Part shown: positions 35,653 through 43,587 of the stretch, one piece after another
Numbering within the stretch: position 1 is the stretch's first letter
Layout: each line of letters opens with the position of its first letter
Assembly (NCBI RefSeq): GCF_900100085.1
Contig: NZ_FNEJ01000032.1
Coordinates: forward strand, 1 to 43,647
Direction of reading: 5' to 3'
DNA: 43,647 bases
Source of the DNA: Salipiger marinus
GTDB taxonomy: Bacteria; Pseudomonadota; Alphaproteobacteria; Rhodobacterales; Rhodobacteraceae
The notes under the pieces: generated by a model
The model's database searches: none
Told to the model about the DNA's origin: nothing
The model's input: the letters and a program-made list of their open reading frames with translations, nothing else
Position numbers and translations under genes: made by a program

Positions 35653-38600
35653 TCAGTCTTCGGCGTTGTCCAAGGCCTCGCGGATTTTTACGGCCAGTTT
35701 TTCACGCCGGTAGGGCTTGCTTAGCAGCTTGACGCCCGGGTCCAGACGCCCGTGATGGACGATCGAGTTTTCAGTATAGCCGGACGTGAACAGGACCTTC
35801 AGGCTTGGCCGAAGCTTGCGCGCCGCATCCGCGAGATCCCGCCCCCCCATGCCCCCCGGCATGACCACATCGGTGAACAGCAGGTCGACCGCAGGCGACT
35901 GGTCCAGAACGTCCATGGCCTCGGCGCCTGTGGCGGCTTCCAGCACCTGATAGCCCAGCCCCTGAAGCTGCGCGGTGACATGCTGGCGGACAGCGTCGTC
36001 ATCTTCGACCACAAGAATGGTCTCGGTGCCGCCGATCAGCTTGCGCCCGGCAGGGAGCGTGACGATGACCTCCTGCTTGATCCGGGAGCGCGGGAAATAC
36101 ATCTTGATCGCGGTGCCTTCGCCCAGTTCCGAATAGACCCGGATATGTCCGCCGGACTGTTTGACGAAGCCGTAGACCATGCTCAGCCCGAGGCCGGAGC
36201 CTTTGCCCACCTCCTTTGTGGTGAAGAATGGCTCGAACACCCGGTCGATCACCTCCGGCGGAATTCCGGTGCCCGTGTCGGTGACGACAATCACCACATA
36301 TTGCCCGGCTCTGACATCGGGTTCCAGGGCGACATACTCGTCATCCAGCATGGCATTGGCCATCTCGATGGTCAGGTTGCCGCCATCCGGCATGGCGTCG
36401 CGGGCGTTTACGGCGAGATTGAGCAGCGCCAGTTCAAGCTGCGAGGCATCCGCTTCGATTTTCCAGAGCCCGCCCGCGCGCACGATCTCGATCTCGACGC
36501 TTTCGGGCAGCGTCCGCCGCAGCAGCCCGTCCATGCCCTGAACAAGCTGCGCGACATCCAGAACCTTGGGCTCGAGGGCCTGTCTGCGGGAAAAGGCCAG
36601 CAGCCGGCTGGTCAGCTCCGCCCCGCGGTCGGCCGCGTCCAAAGACATCTTGGCCAGTCTCTGCAGATGCGGCAGCTCGCCCAGATCCTCTGCAAGGATT
36701 TCGGTGTTGCCAAGGATGATCGTCAGTAAGTTGTTGAAATCATGCGCTATGCCGCCAGTCAGCTGACCGACCGTTTCCATTTTCTGGGCTTGGCTCAGCC
36801 GCTCTTCGAGCAGTTTCTGATCTGTAATATCGGTCAGCGATCCCAGAACACGGCGCACCCTGCCGTTGTCATCGCGCAGGGCAAAGGCCCTGTCCTCGAC
36901 AAATGCCCAGCTGCCATCTGCCCGCCGAAACCGGTATTGCTCGCGCAGGACGCTGTCCTGATCCGTCATCAGACGGTCCAAGGCGGCATTGACCTGCGCC
37001 ATGTCGTCGGGATGGACATGCCGGCGCCAGACGGTCGGCACCGTGCCGGACGTATCCCTTTCATGTCCAAAAATGTCGCGCAGGCCCTCGCTCCACCATT
37101 GCTGGCCAATCGTCACGTCCCAGTCCCAGATGGCGCTGCCCGCCGCCTTGCTGACCAGACGGAACCGTTCCTCATTGGCCTGAAGCGCCAGATCGGCCTG
37201 TTTGCGCGCGGTGATGTCCCGCTCGACTGCGATCCAATGGGTAAACCAGCCCGTCTCGTCCGCCATCGGCACGATGTCGAGCTCCAGCCAGAATTCCTCG
37301 CCGGACTTGGTGTAATTGATCAGCTCGGACCGGACCGGCTGCCATTTCTCCAGCGCCTGACGGATACGGTAAAGCTCCTCGTGCTGGGTCTTCGGGCCCT
37401 GCAGCAGGCGGGGGGTCAGTCCGATCACCTCATCGCGGGAAAAGCCGGTGAGCCGTTCGAAGGCGTCATTGACATAGACGATTTTTGGACCATCCGGTGC
37501 GTCGATCGGCTCTGCTTCGGTAATCAGCAGAATGTCGCTCTGACGCGAGACTGCGGCTTCCAGAAGACGCAGGTGGGCATTCTGGGCGCGTTGCTGCGTG
37601 ACGTCCCGGAAATATACCGCAAGCCCGGCTGTGGTGGGGTCCGCACTGACTTCGAACCATCTCTGCAGCGGAGGATAATACGCTTGAAACCGGACGGCGC
37701 ACCCTTCGGCGACCGCGCGCTCGTAATTCTCCTGAAAGGTGCTGCCGACCGCCTCCGGGAATTCCTGCCAGAGGGATTTGCCCAGCAGGTCGTCTCGCGT
37801 ACGTTGCAGAAATGCTTCAGCCGTGGAGTTCATGAAGGCAAACTGCCAGGCCTCGTTCAGCAGGAAAAAGGCATCGTTCATGCCCTCCAGCGTTGCCCGG
37901 AGCCGCGCGGACAGGTCCGAGGCCTTGTCCTGCACCGCAATCAGGTCGGTGATGTCCTGAAACGCGCCTTCGACCGCGACGATTGCGCCGCTCTCGTCGC
38001 GGATCGGCTCGCCGAGCGTGCGCACCCAGACCCGCCGTCCCTTGGCTGTTTCTATCTGCACGGTTTCGTTGTAGGGGCGGCCTTCCTTGGCACAGGCCTC
38101 GAATTTTGCGCGAATGCGGTCGCGATGTTCCGGGATGTAGTAAGAGATGGCCTGATCCAGCGTCGGCGAGAAGCCGTCGGGCTCATCGTGAATGTCCGCG
38201 GTCACGTCACACCATGACACATGCGTGTCCTGAAGGCTTGCGTGCCAGCTTCCGAGGCGCGCCAGACGGCCCGCAAGCTCGCGCCGCCGTCCCTGACGCA
38301 GCAGTTCTTCCTCGGTCAGCTTGATGGCGGTGATGTCCTGCACGAAGCCTATGGCGATTTCGCGCCCGTCCACCTGATGCCGCACGCCGACGCCCCGGAT
38401 ATGCGACAGCGTTCCGTCGGCGCGGAGAATCCGGTGCTGGAACTCGATCTCCGGCGCGCCCGACTCGAAGAAACAGGTATAGGCGGCCAGCATCTGCTGC
38501 CGGTCATCGGGATGCACCAGCGCGACATAGCCATCAAAATCCGGCGGGTCCCGGTCGCGCGGGACGCCGTAAATGTCGAACGCCCGGTCAGACCAGCTCA

Positions 38601-39585
38601 GGGCGCCGCGTTCGAAGTCATATTCCCATGCGCCGAGATCCAGCAGCATCTCCGCGGTTTTCAGCCGCGTTTCCCGCTCGCGCAGCGCAAAGAGCGCGGT
38701 GCGCGTCTGCAGCGCGGTGATGGCGTCGGCCCCGGGCGTGTCGGGTGCGCCTTTCCCGGCCAGAACCTCGGTCATGTCCTCGACACGGTGGACGATGTAG
38801 ATGAGATGCCCGTCAGCATCGAGCACGGGCTTGTTGCGCGGCAGCCAGAACCGGTCCTGCAATGCGCCATCGGACTGACGCACGGGCTGGCATTGCAGGT
38901 TCATCACATCGGTCACGCGCAGCGAGGCCACGCGGCGCAGCGAGGCGCGAAGGTTGCCCGCGTCATCCGCCTGCGGGTCGACGGGGTCGTCGGGGAACAG
39001 GTCCAGCAGCCGCCTGCCCAGCAACGCGTCGCGGTCCAGCCTCACGGCATGCGCATATTCATCGGTGACGGCGACAATCGTGTAGTCCCCCGGTGTCAGC
39101 ACCACCATCTTGCCGGGAAGCCCGTCAAACAGCCTCGAAAGATGCGCCGCCGACAGGCTGGCAGTCCGGCGCAGCGTTTCGTTCTGATGGCTCAGCGCTT
39201 CGACAAGCGCTTCGGCTTGGGCAATCCGCGTCACATCGCGGATGCTTGCCACGACCGCCTCCACCCCTTCGACCACGACCTTGCTCCAGGTGAACGAGGC
39301 GGTATAGGGAATGCCCGAGCTTGCGACGATGGTCCAAGTCCCGGCATCGGCTCTGACGCCATCAAACGCGCGGACGCGATCCACGATCCTGCCCCGGTCC
39401 GCTTCGGGCCGCAGATCGGCGATGGTCATGGCCTGCAATGTCTCTGCGTCATATCCGACCCAGTCGCGCGCGGCGGCGTTCGCGCTCAGAATCCGAAGGG
39501 TTTTGGTCGAAAACACCCAGACCGGAAGCGAAAGGGGATCATAGGCGTCTATCGCCGCGCGAGACAGCACCGGAAATGTGGTCAT
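35653..39585 (-). CDS. Multi-PAS hybrid histidine kinase
   Basis: This 1310-residue cytosolic sensor lacks membrane helices. I count about seven PAS-type modules, starting near VWVFSTKTLRIL, MVVLTPGDYTIV, WEYDFERGALSW, SWHASLQDTHVSW, FFLLNEAWQFAF, DILLITEAEPID and IWDWDVTIGQQW. The sixth is LOV-like (GLTPRLLQGPKTQ) but has Pro where photoactive LOV domains have Cys. The kinase core has His948 ([11 protein letters not shown]) and ATPase boxes ([22 protein letters not shown]). A receiver follows from 1188 (Asp1239 in LFTDVVMPGG, Lys1290 in LSKPYRR). The kinase-receiver half resembles that of the CHASE4 kinase. I chose ATG 39585 with GTGAGG upstream; the frame is open to 39651. Confidence 0.9.
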   Translation of the reverse strand: MTTFPVLSRAAIDAYDPLSLPVWVFSTKTLRILSANAAARDWVGYDAETLQAMTIADLRPEADRGRIVDRVRAFDGVRADAGTWTIVASSGIPYTASFTWSKVVVEGVEAVVASIRDVTRIAQAEALVEALSHQNETLRRTASLSAAHLSRLFDGLPGKMVVLTPGDYTIVAVTDEYAHAVRLDRDALLGRRLLDLFPDDPVDPQADDAGNLRASLRRVASLRVTDVMNLQCQPVRQSDGALQDRFWLPRNKPVLDADGHLIYIVHRVEDMTEVLAGKGAPDTPGADAITALQTRTALFALRERETRLKTAEMLLDLGAWEYDFERGALSWSDRAFDIYGVPRDRDPPDFDGYVALVHPDDRQQMLAAYTCFFESGAPEIEFQHRILRADGTLSHIRGVGVRHQVDGREIAIGFVQDITAIKLTEEELLRQGRRRELAGRLARLGSWHASLQDTHVSWCDVTADIHDEPDGFSPTLDQAISYYIPEHRDRIRAKFEACAKEGRPYNETVQIETAKGRRVWVRTLGEPIRDESGAIVAVEGAFQDITDLIAVQDKASDLSARLRATLEGMNDAFFLLNEAWQFAFMNSTAEAFLQRTRDDLLGKSLWQEFPEAVGSTFQENYERAVAEGCAVRFQAYYPPLQRWFEVSADPTTAGLAVYFRDVTQQRAQNAHLRLLEAAVSRQSDILLITEAEPIDAPDGPKIVYVNDAFERLTGFSRDEVIGLTPRLLQGPKTQHEELYRIRQALEKWQPVRSELINYTKSGEEFWLELDIVPMADETGWFTHWIAVERDITARKQADLALQANEERFRLVSKAAGSAIWDWDVTIGQQWWSEGLRDIFGHERDTSGTVPTVWRRHVHPDDMAQVNAALDRLMTDQDSVLREQYRFRRADGSWAFVEDRAFALRDDNGRVRRVLGSLTDITDQKLLEERLSQAQKMETVGQLTGGIAHDFNNLLTIILGNTEILAEDLGELPHLQRLAKMSLDAADRGAELTSRLLAFSRRQALEPKVLDVAQLVQGMDGLLRRTLPESVEIEIVRAGGLWKIEADASQLELALLNLAVNARDAMPDGGNLTIEMANAMLDDEYVALEPDVRAGQYVVIVVTDTGTGIPPEVIDRVFEPFFTTKEVGKGSGLGLSMVYGFVKQSGGHIRVYSELGEGTAIKMYFPRSRIKQEVIVTLPAGRKLIGGTETILVVEDDDAVRQHVTAQLQGLGYQVLEAATGAEAMDVLDQSPAVDLLFTDVVMPGGMGGRDLADAARKLRPSLKVLFTSGYTENSIVHHGRLDPGVKLLSKPYRREKLAVKIREALDNAED

Positions 39586-39801
39586 TATTGCCTCACAGTC
39601 TGGTGGTGAACTCTTGTTATTGAAACTATTTACAAAAACTAACTTAAGCAAATTAATTCACTGCAAATCGGGTCCTGCGAGATACGCGCAGATCTGCGTG
39701 TTCTGACCTGCCGCAGCCAGCCTGACACGCAAAGACCCCTCCGGACGCCCCAGCGGCGGTGCGTCGGAATTGCCGGATTTCACCAGGAACAGCCGGTGCG
39801 G

Positions 39802-40137
39802 TCATTCGTTCCTGAGCAGCAGGACCACGCCAGCCGGATCCGAAGTCCAATGCCCGGTCACCCCGTCCAGAGGCTCCAGCTCGTCGCGCTGCGGGCTTTC
39901 CAGATGATCGAGCGCGCGATCCGGATCCTCTGTAAAAAGCTCCAGCCAGACGTCAGACTGACTTTGCCGTTCGACCCTGTCCACCCACAAGGTCATCTCG
40001 CCAAAGACAAATCCGACGCTGTTCGTCAGCTCCCTTGCGACCTTCAGCCCCACCTTGTCGCGGTAGAAGGCCACCGTTTCCTGCCATTTGTGACGCGGCA
40101 CCTTGATTGCGATATTTTTCCCCGGCCGGATTTTCAT
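39802..40137 (-). CDS. VOC/glyoxalase-fold protein
   Basis: This 111-residue protein has one vicinal-oxygen-chelate module pair (IAIKVPRHKWQETVAFYRDK, then FGEMTLWVDRVERQ and DVWLELFTED). The size fits the single-module glyoxalase/bleomycin-resistance superfamily. Metal ligands cannot be assigned with confidence. AGGGAG precedes the ATG at 40137; a longer frame to 40371 has no support. The substrate is unknown. It stands alone; 40138-40398 upstream shows no gene. Confidence 0.7.
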   Translation of the reverse strand: MKIRPGKNIAIKVPRHKWQETVAFYRDKVGLKVARELTNSVGFVFGEMTLWVDRVERQSQSDVWLELFTEDPDRALDHLESPQRDELEPLDGVTGHWTSDPAGVVLLLRNE

Positions 40138-40398
40138 GGGCTCTCCCTTTTGACTGGCGCCATTCCTGAAGCTGCGCCCCCTGAATCTAGCACCTGCCAC
40201 CCCAGCTCGTCGCCCCATGCCGGGCAGCACCTGCCCGCCGATTTCACACCCCCGCAGGATGACAGCGCGGATCACCGCGCAATTCGGGCCGGGGGCAGCG
40301 GTCTTTGTGGCCCGGATGGGATCCGCGCGGGATCCGGTAAATGACCGCAGGATCCCCCTGATATGCGGCATGGGCGGCGATCCCTGACGCGCCTGCGG

Positions 40399-40728
40399 TC
40401 ATGCTTCCTGCCGAAGGATGTCGGGTGCGCGATGTTCCGCAGCCACACCTTCGATGAGGAACACGTCGCCTTCGGCATTCTGCGACCGAAGCGGCAGGAT
40501 TTTCTGATAGCCGGGCGATCCATACCAGCCTCGGGCCCGGGCCAGATCCGGGAAGGCGATCACGATCAGATCGCCGGTGAAGCTCCCTTCCAGCAGATGG
40601 TTCTGGCCGCCATGAATGAGGAACCGTCCGTCGAACGGTGCCAGAGTGGCATCGATGGCGTCGAGATAGGCGATGATCTCCGGTCCCATCTGGACGGTCC
40701 GCAGATGGCCGATGGCATAGCAGGTCAT
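40399..40728 (-). CDS. DUF1330-family protein
   Basis: This 109-residue protein resembles the DUF1330 family (ferredoxin-like fold). It reads YLDAIDATLAPFDGRFLIHGG, then LIVIAFPDLARARGWYGSPGYQKILPLR, which is the usual family core. Its function is not established. The ATG at 40728 overlaps the stop of the upstream membrane-protein gene by four bases (ATGA), so the two are co-translated. Its neighbour across the divergent region is an XRE regulator whose operator-like palindrome lies just upstream. Confidence 0.8.
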   Translation of the reverse strand: MTCYAIGHLRTVQMGPEIIAYLDAIDATLAPFDGRFLIHGGQNHLLEGSFTGDLIVIAFPDLARARGWYGSPGYQKILPLRSQNAEGDVFLIEGVAAEHRAPDILRQEA

Positions 40729-41147
40729 GGGCGCGGTCTTTCGGTTCGGCGTCGGATTTTCGCAATGGCCGCAGGACGTGCCGTCCATTCCAGCCAGGAG
40801 AACAGCGCGACGCCCGCGGCCTGCGCCAGAACGCAGACCCAGCCCAGGGCGCTTGGCGCAAACACGCCCGCCCCGGGCAGGATCAGGCTGGCCGCAACCC
40901 AGAGCAGGTTTGCCGCCACGATCACGGCGACCGCCCAGCCGGGCGGAGGCACGGCTCTGGCCACAAGCGCCATGAAGGCGGCGACGGGCAGCAGCAGCCC
41001 CGCCCAGAACAGCAGTCCTGACGGAATCTGCGTCAGCCGCGCAACCGGCCCCGCGGCCAGAACAAGCAGCAGCCCCATGCCGGTGCATGTCGCCGCGTCG
41101 AGGGCGAGGATGTTTCTCAGGCTGGGTCGGTGGGGATCGTTGGTCAT
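40725..41147 (-). CDS. Four-helix integral membrane protein
   Basis: This 140-residue protein has four hydrophobic segments: MGLLLVLAAGPVARL, LLFWAGLLLPVAAFMALVA, WAVAVIVAANLLWVAASLI and ALGWVCVLAQAAGVALFSW. The C-terminal tail is basic. It resembles small hypothetical membrane proteins of Proteobacteria, and I cannot name a function. GGAGCC precedes the ATG. It is the first gene of a two-gene unit with DUF1330, and is divergent from the XRE regulator. Confidence 0.7.
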   Translation of the reverse strand: MTNDPHRPSLRNILALDAATCTGMGLLLVLAAGPVARLTQIPSGLLFWAGLLLPVAAFMALVARAVPPPGWAVAVIVAANLLWVAASLILPGAGVFAPSALGWVCVLAQAAGVALFSWLEWTARPAAIAKIRRRTERPRP

Positions 41148-41206
41148 TTCAGGCTCCGCTTGCCGAAGGGATGACCCGACTATCTTGCGACCGGCGACAG
41201 CCGTCG

Positions 41207-41223
41207 ATTACCTCAGAGGTAAT
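41207..41223. promoter_or_regulatory. Perfect palindrome, candidate XRE operator
   Basis: ATTACCT (41207-41213), CAG, AGGTAAT (41217-41223) is a perfect 7-bp inverted repeat. It sits 14 bases before the XRE start and in the divergent gap ahead of the membrane-protein gene. This is the expected place for an autoregulatory site controlling both directions. Confidence 0.7.
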
Positions 41224-41236
41224 TGGACCGAGGCGC

Positions 41237-42055
41237 ATGAACAAAGAGGCTGCCCCCATGGAGCAGAAGCACACGGTCGGATCCTTGTTGAAGCAGTGGC
41301 GGACCCGGCGCAGGCTCAGCCAGCTCGCGCTTGCTCTCGAGGCGCAGATTTCACAGCGTCACCTGAGCTTTCTGGAATCGGGCCGCTCCCAGCCGAGCCG
41401 CGACATGATCCTGCAACTGGCCGAACATCTCGGCCTGCCGCTGCGGGACCGGAATCTCATGCTCAACGCGGGCGGTTATGCGGCGCAGTTCCCGCAACGC
41501 CCGCTTGACGCGCCCGACCTTTCTGCCGCCCGCGAGGCGGTCAGCCGTATTCTGCGCGGGCATCTGCCGCATCCCGCGCTGGTGGTGGATCGCCACTGGA
41601 CCCTGCTCGCCGCAAACGCCGCCGTGCCTTACCTGCTGACCGGCGTCGCGCCGCACCTGCTGGCAGGGGAGGTGAACGTTCTGCGCGCAAGCCTCCATCC
41701 GGAAGGCCTCGCCCCGCGTATCCTCAACCTTGGCGCGTGGCGCGCGCATGTCCTTGCCCGGCTGGATCATGAGATCGAGGCAACGGCTGACGCGCGCCTT
41801 GCCGCTCTCCGGGCCGAACTCACAGCGCTGCCCTGCCCCGAACCCGCAAAACAGCCCCGAATGCCAAGGCAGCCTCAGGATATCGCGGTCCCGCTGCGGC
41901 TGAAAAGCAGCAGGGGTCTGCTGTCCTTCATCAGCACGACGACGGTTTTTGGCACGGCGGTCGATGTCACCCTGTCCGAAGTGACGATCGAGGCGTTCTT
42001 TCCCGCCGATCAGGACACAGCCGAGGCCATGGCAGGCCTCGACCTCGGATCATGA
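41237..42055 (+). CDS. XRE-family regulator with MmyB-like domain
   Basis: This 272-residue protein has an N-terminal Xre helix-turn-helix (LLKQWRTRRRLSQLALALEA, ISQRHLSFLESGRSQPSRDM). A C-terminal MmyB-like ligand-binding domain includes PALVVDRHWTLLAANAAVPYL, ILNLGAWRAHVLARLDHE and LLSFISTTTVFGTAVDVTLSE. In this family the second domain may bind a small hydrophobic ligand. ATG at 41237 and ATG at 41258 are both possible; the second has AAAGAGG eight bases ahead. It probably controls the divergent membrane-protein/DUF1330 genes and itself through the palindrome at 41207-41223. Confidence 0.85.
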   Translation: MNKEAAPMEQKHTVGSLLKQWRTRRRLSQLALALEAQISQRHLSFLESGRSQPSRDMILQLAEHLGLPLRDRNLMLNAGGYAAQFPQRPLDAPDLSAAREAVSRILRGHLPHPALVVDRHWTLLAANAAVPYLLTGVAPHLLAGEVNVLRASLHPEGLAPRILNLGAWRAHVLARLDHEIEATADARLAALRAELTALPCPEPAKQPRMPRQPQDIAVPLRLKSSRGLLSFISTTTVFGTAVDVTLSEVTIEAFFPADQDTAEAMAGLDLGS

Positions 42056-42298
42056 CCGGCATTGGCAGGCCGACAGCAGACCCCGGAAAGATCTGCGCCA
42101 AGGCCAGCGGTCCGCAGGCGACCCGGGGTGACAGCATCCTATGCCGGGAAACTCTGGCTTCAGGTCCGCAGGCTGACGGATATCCCGCTTGCCCGATGCC
42201 TTGAGGAGGTTGCCCGGACGGGCTCTGCCGTCAGGAAATGGCCTCTTCCATGGCAGATGCAGGGCGCGCGCATCCTCTGTCGCGGGCAAAACGCGGCG
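42056..42298. other. Intergenic region without a supported gene
   Basis: This is a 243-base gap between the XRE gene and the end of the zeta-toxin gene. Short frames exist on both strands, but none has a ribosome site, a recognisable domain or a normal codon pattern. I see no terminator with a U-tract. Confidence 0.4.
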
Positions 42299-42884
42299 TC
42301 AGATCACCAGATCCTCGGCATAGCCGGACAGGATCCAGCGCGGCAGCACCGGTTCCGCCTGAAGAAGACGCCCCGCGGCAAAGAGGAGGGACCGGCGAGG
42401 CGGCGCGTTGAGCGTCGAGTTGTCGAAGACCATGCCCCGGTCGGCCTGACGCACGGCCTGCCGGATCAGGGGCTGGCCTCTTGCATAGCGGTCCCGGATC
42501 TTCTGCTCGGGGACGTCGTGGCCTCCTTCCTCGGTGCGGGCCCGCACCCGCGCGACCGAGAGGTCCGGGTCATCCACGCCCACATGCATGACGACGACCA
42601 TATAACCGCGCGCGCGCGTCCCTGATGACGTCGAGCTTCGAGGGGTGGGAGAAGACGGTCTCGGTCGCGAAGCTCTTGCGGGCCTCCAGAAGGTCCGCCC
42701 GGCGTTCGGCGGCGATCTGTGCCGCCCTGTAGGACGCCTCCATCGAGGCATCCCTGAGCTCGTCGCGCTGGATCAGGTCCGCATTGATGAACGGCCCGGA
42801 AAAGCTCGGGGCGACCCGGGTCTGATAGAGCGTGGATTTTCCCGCCCCGTTCGGGCCCGCAAGCAGGACGAGACTGGGTCTCAT
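42299..42884 (-). pseudogene. Zeta-toxin-like kinase with frameshift at a (CG)6 tract
   Basis: The minus strand encodes a zeta-type P-loop kinase in two frames. The first half (42884 to about 42618) has Walker A LLAGPNGAGKST, FINADLIQRDE and FATETVFSHPSKLD. The second half, read in the other frame to 42299, has MVVVMHVGVDDPDLSVARV, EEGGHDVPEQKIRDRYARG and MVFDNSTLN, also family motifs. The switch falls in six CG repeats at 42607-42618; a seventh CG would restore one 195-residue frame. As given, translation ends about 100 residues in and the toxin is probably inactive. It overlaps the ParD-like antitoxin stop by four bases (ATGA). Zeta toxins phosphorylate UDP-N-acetylglucosamine or related small molecules. 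Confidence 0.8.
42607..42618. repeat. (CG)6 dinucleotide tract in toxin gene
   Basis: Six CG units lie exactly where the zeta-toxin reading frame breaks. Gain of one unit would repair the frame. Such tracts are prone to slippage, so this could be a phase-variation site, a fixed loss or a sequencing error. Confidence 0.7.
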
Positions 42885-43240
42885 GCTGCCGCGTCAGATC
42901 CTGCCGCATGAATGAGGTTTCCGGCCGCGTCGAGGCCGACACCCCGGCCAAGCTTCTGCCGCTTGGCGAAAAAGGCCTGTTCCGTCGTGGAAGGAGCAGA
43001 CATCTTTTCGGTGAAGGCATCCAGCCAGGCGGCGGCTTCCTCGTCCCCGAGCTCGACCGTGTCGAGGCGGCCCTCCAGTGCTGCCGTCACGCGGGTATGG
43101 TCATAGGCGCCCGACTGCTCGATCGCCCGCCCGAGCCGCAGCCAGTGGGTGATCTGGCCAGCAACGGACCGGCTGTGGAGATCGGCTTCCCGGCGCACGC
43201 TCGCCATCACGTCATCTGAAAGCTTCACTGACTGGGCCAT
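42881..43240 (-). CDS. ParD-like antitoxin
   Basis: This 119-residue protein begins with a ribbon-helix-helix-type ParD-like region (SVKLSDDVMASVRREADLHSRS, then VAGQITHWLRLGRAIEQSG) matching ParD-like antitoxins paired with toxins of this kind. The C-terminal half is acidic and Ala-rich, and probably wraps the toxin. AGGAGG precedes the ATG at 43240. It is the first gene of a toxin-antitoxin operon and overlaps the zeta gene by ATGA. A palindrome at 43265-43283, 25 bases upstream, is a good candidate for its autoregulatory site. Even with the toxin broken, the antitoxin is intact. Confidence 0.85.
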   Translation of the reverse strand: MAQSVKLSDDVMASVRREADLHSRSVAGQITHWLRLGRAIEQSGAYDHTRVTAALEGRLDTVELGDEEAAAWLDAFTEKMSAPSTTEQAFFAKRQKLGRGVGLDAAGNLIHAAGSDAAA

Positions 43241-43264
43241 GATGTCCTCCTCGATCTCCCGCCA

Positions 43265-43283
43265 AGGTGGCATTTTGCCACCT
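43265..43283. promoter_or_regulatory. Palindrome ahead of antitoxin gene
   Basis: AGGTGGCA (43265-43272), TTT, TGCCACCT (43276-43283) is a perfect 8-bp inverted repeat. It begins 25 bases upstream of the antitoxin ATG on the minus strand, a typical position for a toxin-antitoxin operator. It could also be a hairpin. Confidence 0.65.
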
Positions 43284-43558
43284 CAAAATCAAGGGGAGGG
43301 GCCGGCCCCGTGACCGCGCCTTCTTTTGCGCAGAGGGGGGGCTGGAGGCGAGGCGGACGTCCCCGGGGCCGGGCGCACGCGGTGCCGCAGGCCCCATCTC
43401 TCGCCGGGGGATAGGGCAGGGATTCGGAGGATGGGGGCCCAAGGGGCGCGCGATGCGCGCCTGAAGGTCCAGGCCAGCGCCCGAGAGGGGCGCAACGCCC
43501 TCGGGATAGGCGAAAAACCTTTCTTTCTGCTGCACGTGAAGTTTTTGCGAAAAAGGGG
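43284..43558. other. Intergenic region upstream of a probable rRNA operon
   Basis: This GC-rich stretch holds the self-complementary GGGGCCGGCCCC near 43299-43309 but no gene I can support; the short frames have no domain or ribosome site. It probably carries upstream activating elements of the rRNA promoter on its right side. AT-rich bases at about 43513-43556 would suit an UP element. Confidence 0.35.
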
Positions 43559-43587
43559 TTGCGGGTGTTTGTGGTATTCCGTAGATA
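43559..43587 (+). promoter_or_regulatory. Probable rRNA operon promoter
   Basis: TTGCGG (43559-43564), 17 bases, then TAGATA (43582-43587) gives a well-spaced sigma-70-type promoter. It resembles rrn promoters of Rhodobacteraceae, as does the sequence just downstream. The call rests on recall of the family pattern, since no rRNA lies in the window. Confidence 0.6.

Noticed and set aside
42062-42625. Plus-strand frame of 187 residues across the end of the toxin gene
   Set aside because: Most of it is antisense to the zeta-toxin gene, and it has no ribosome site or domain.
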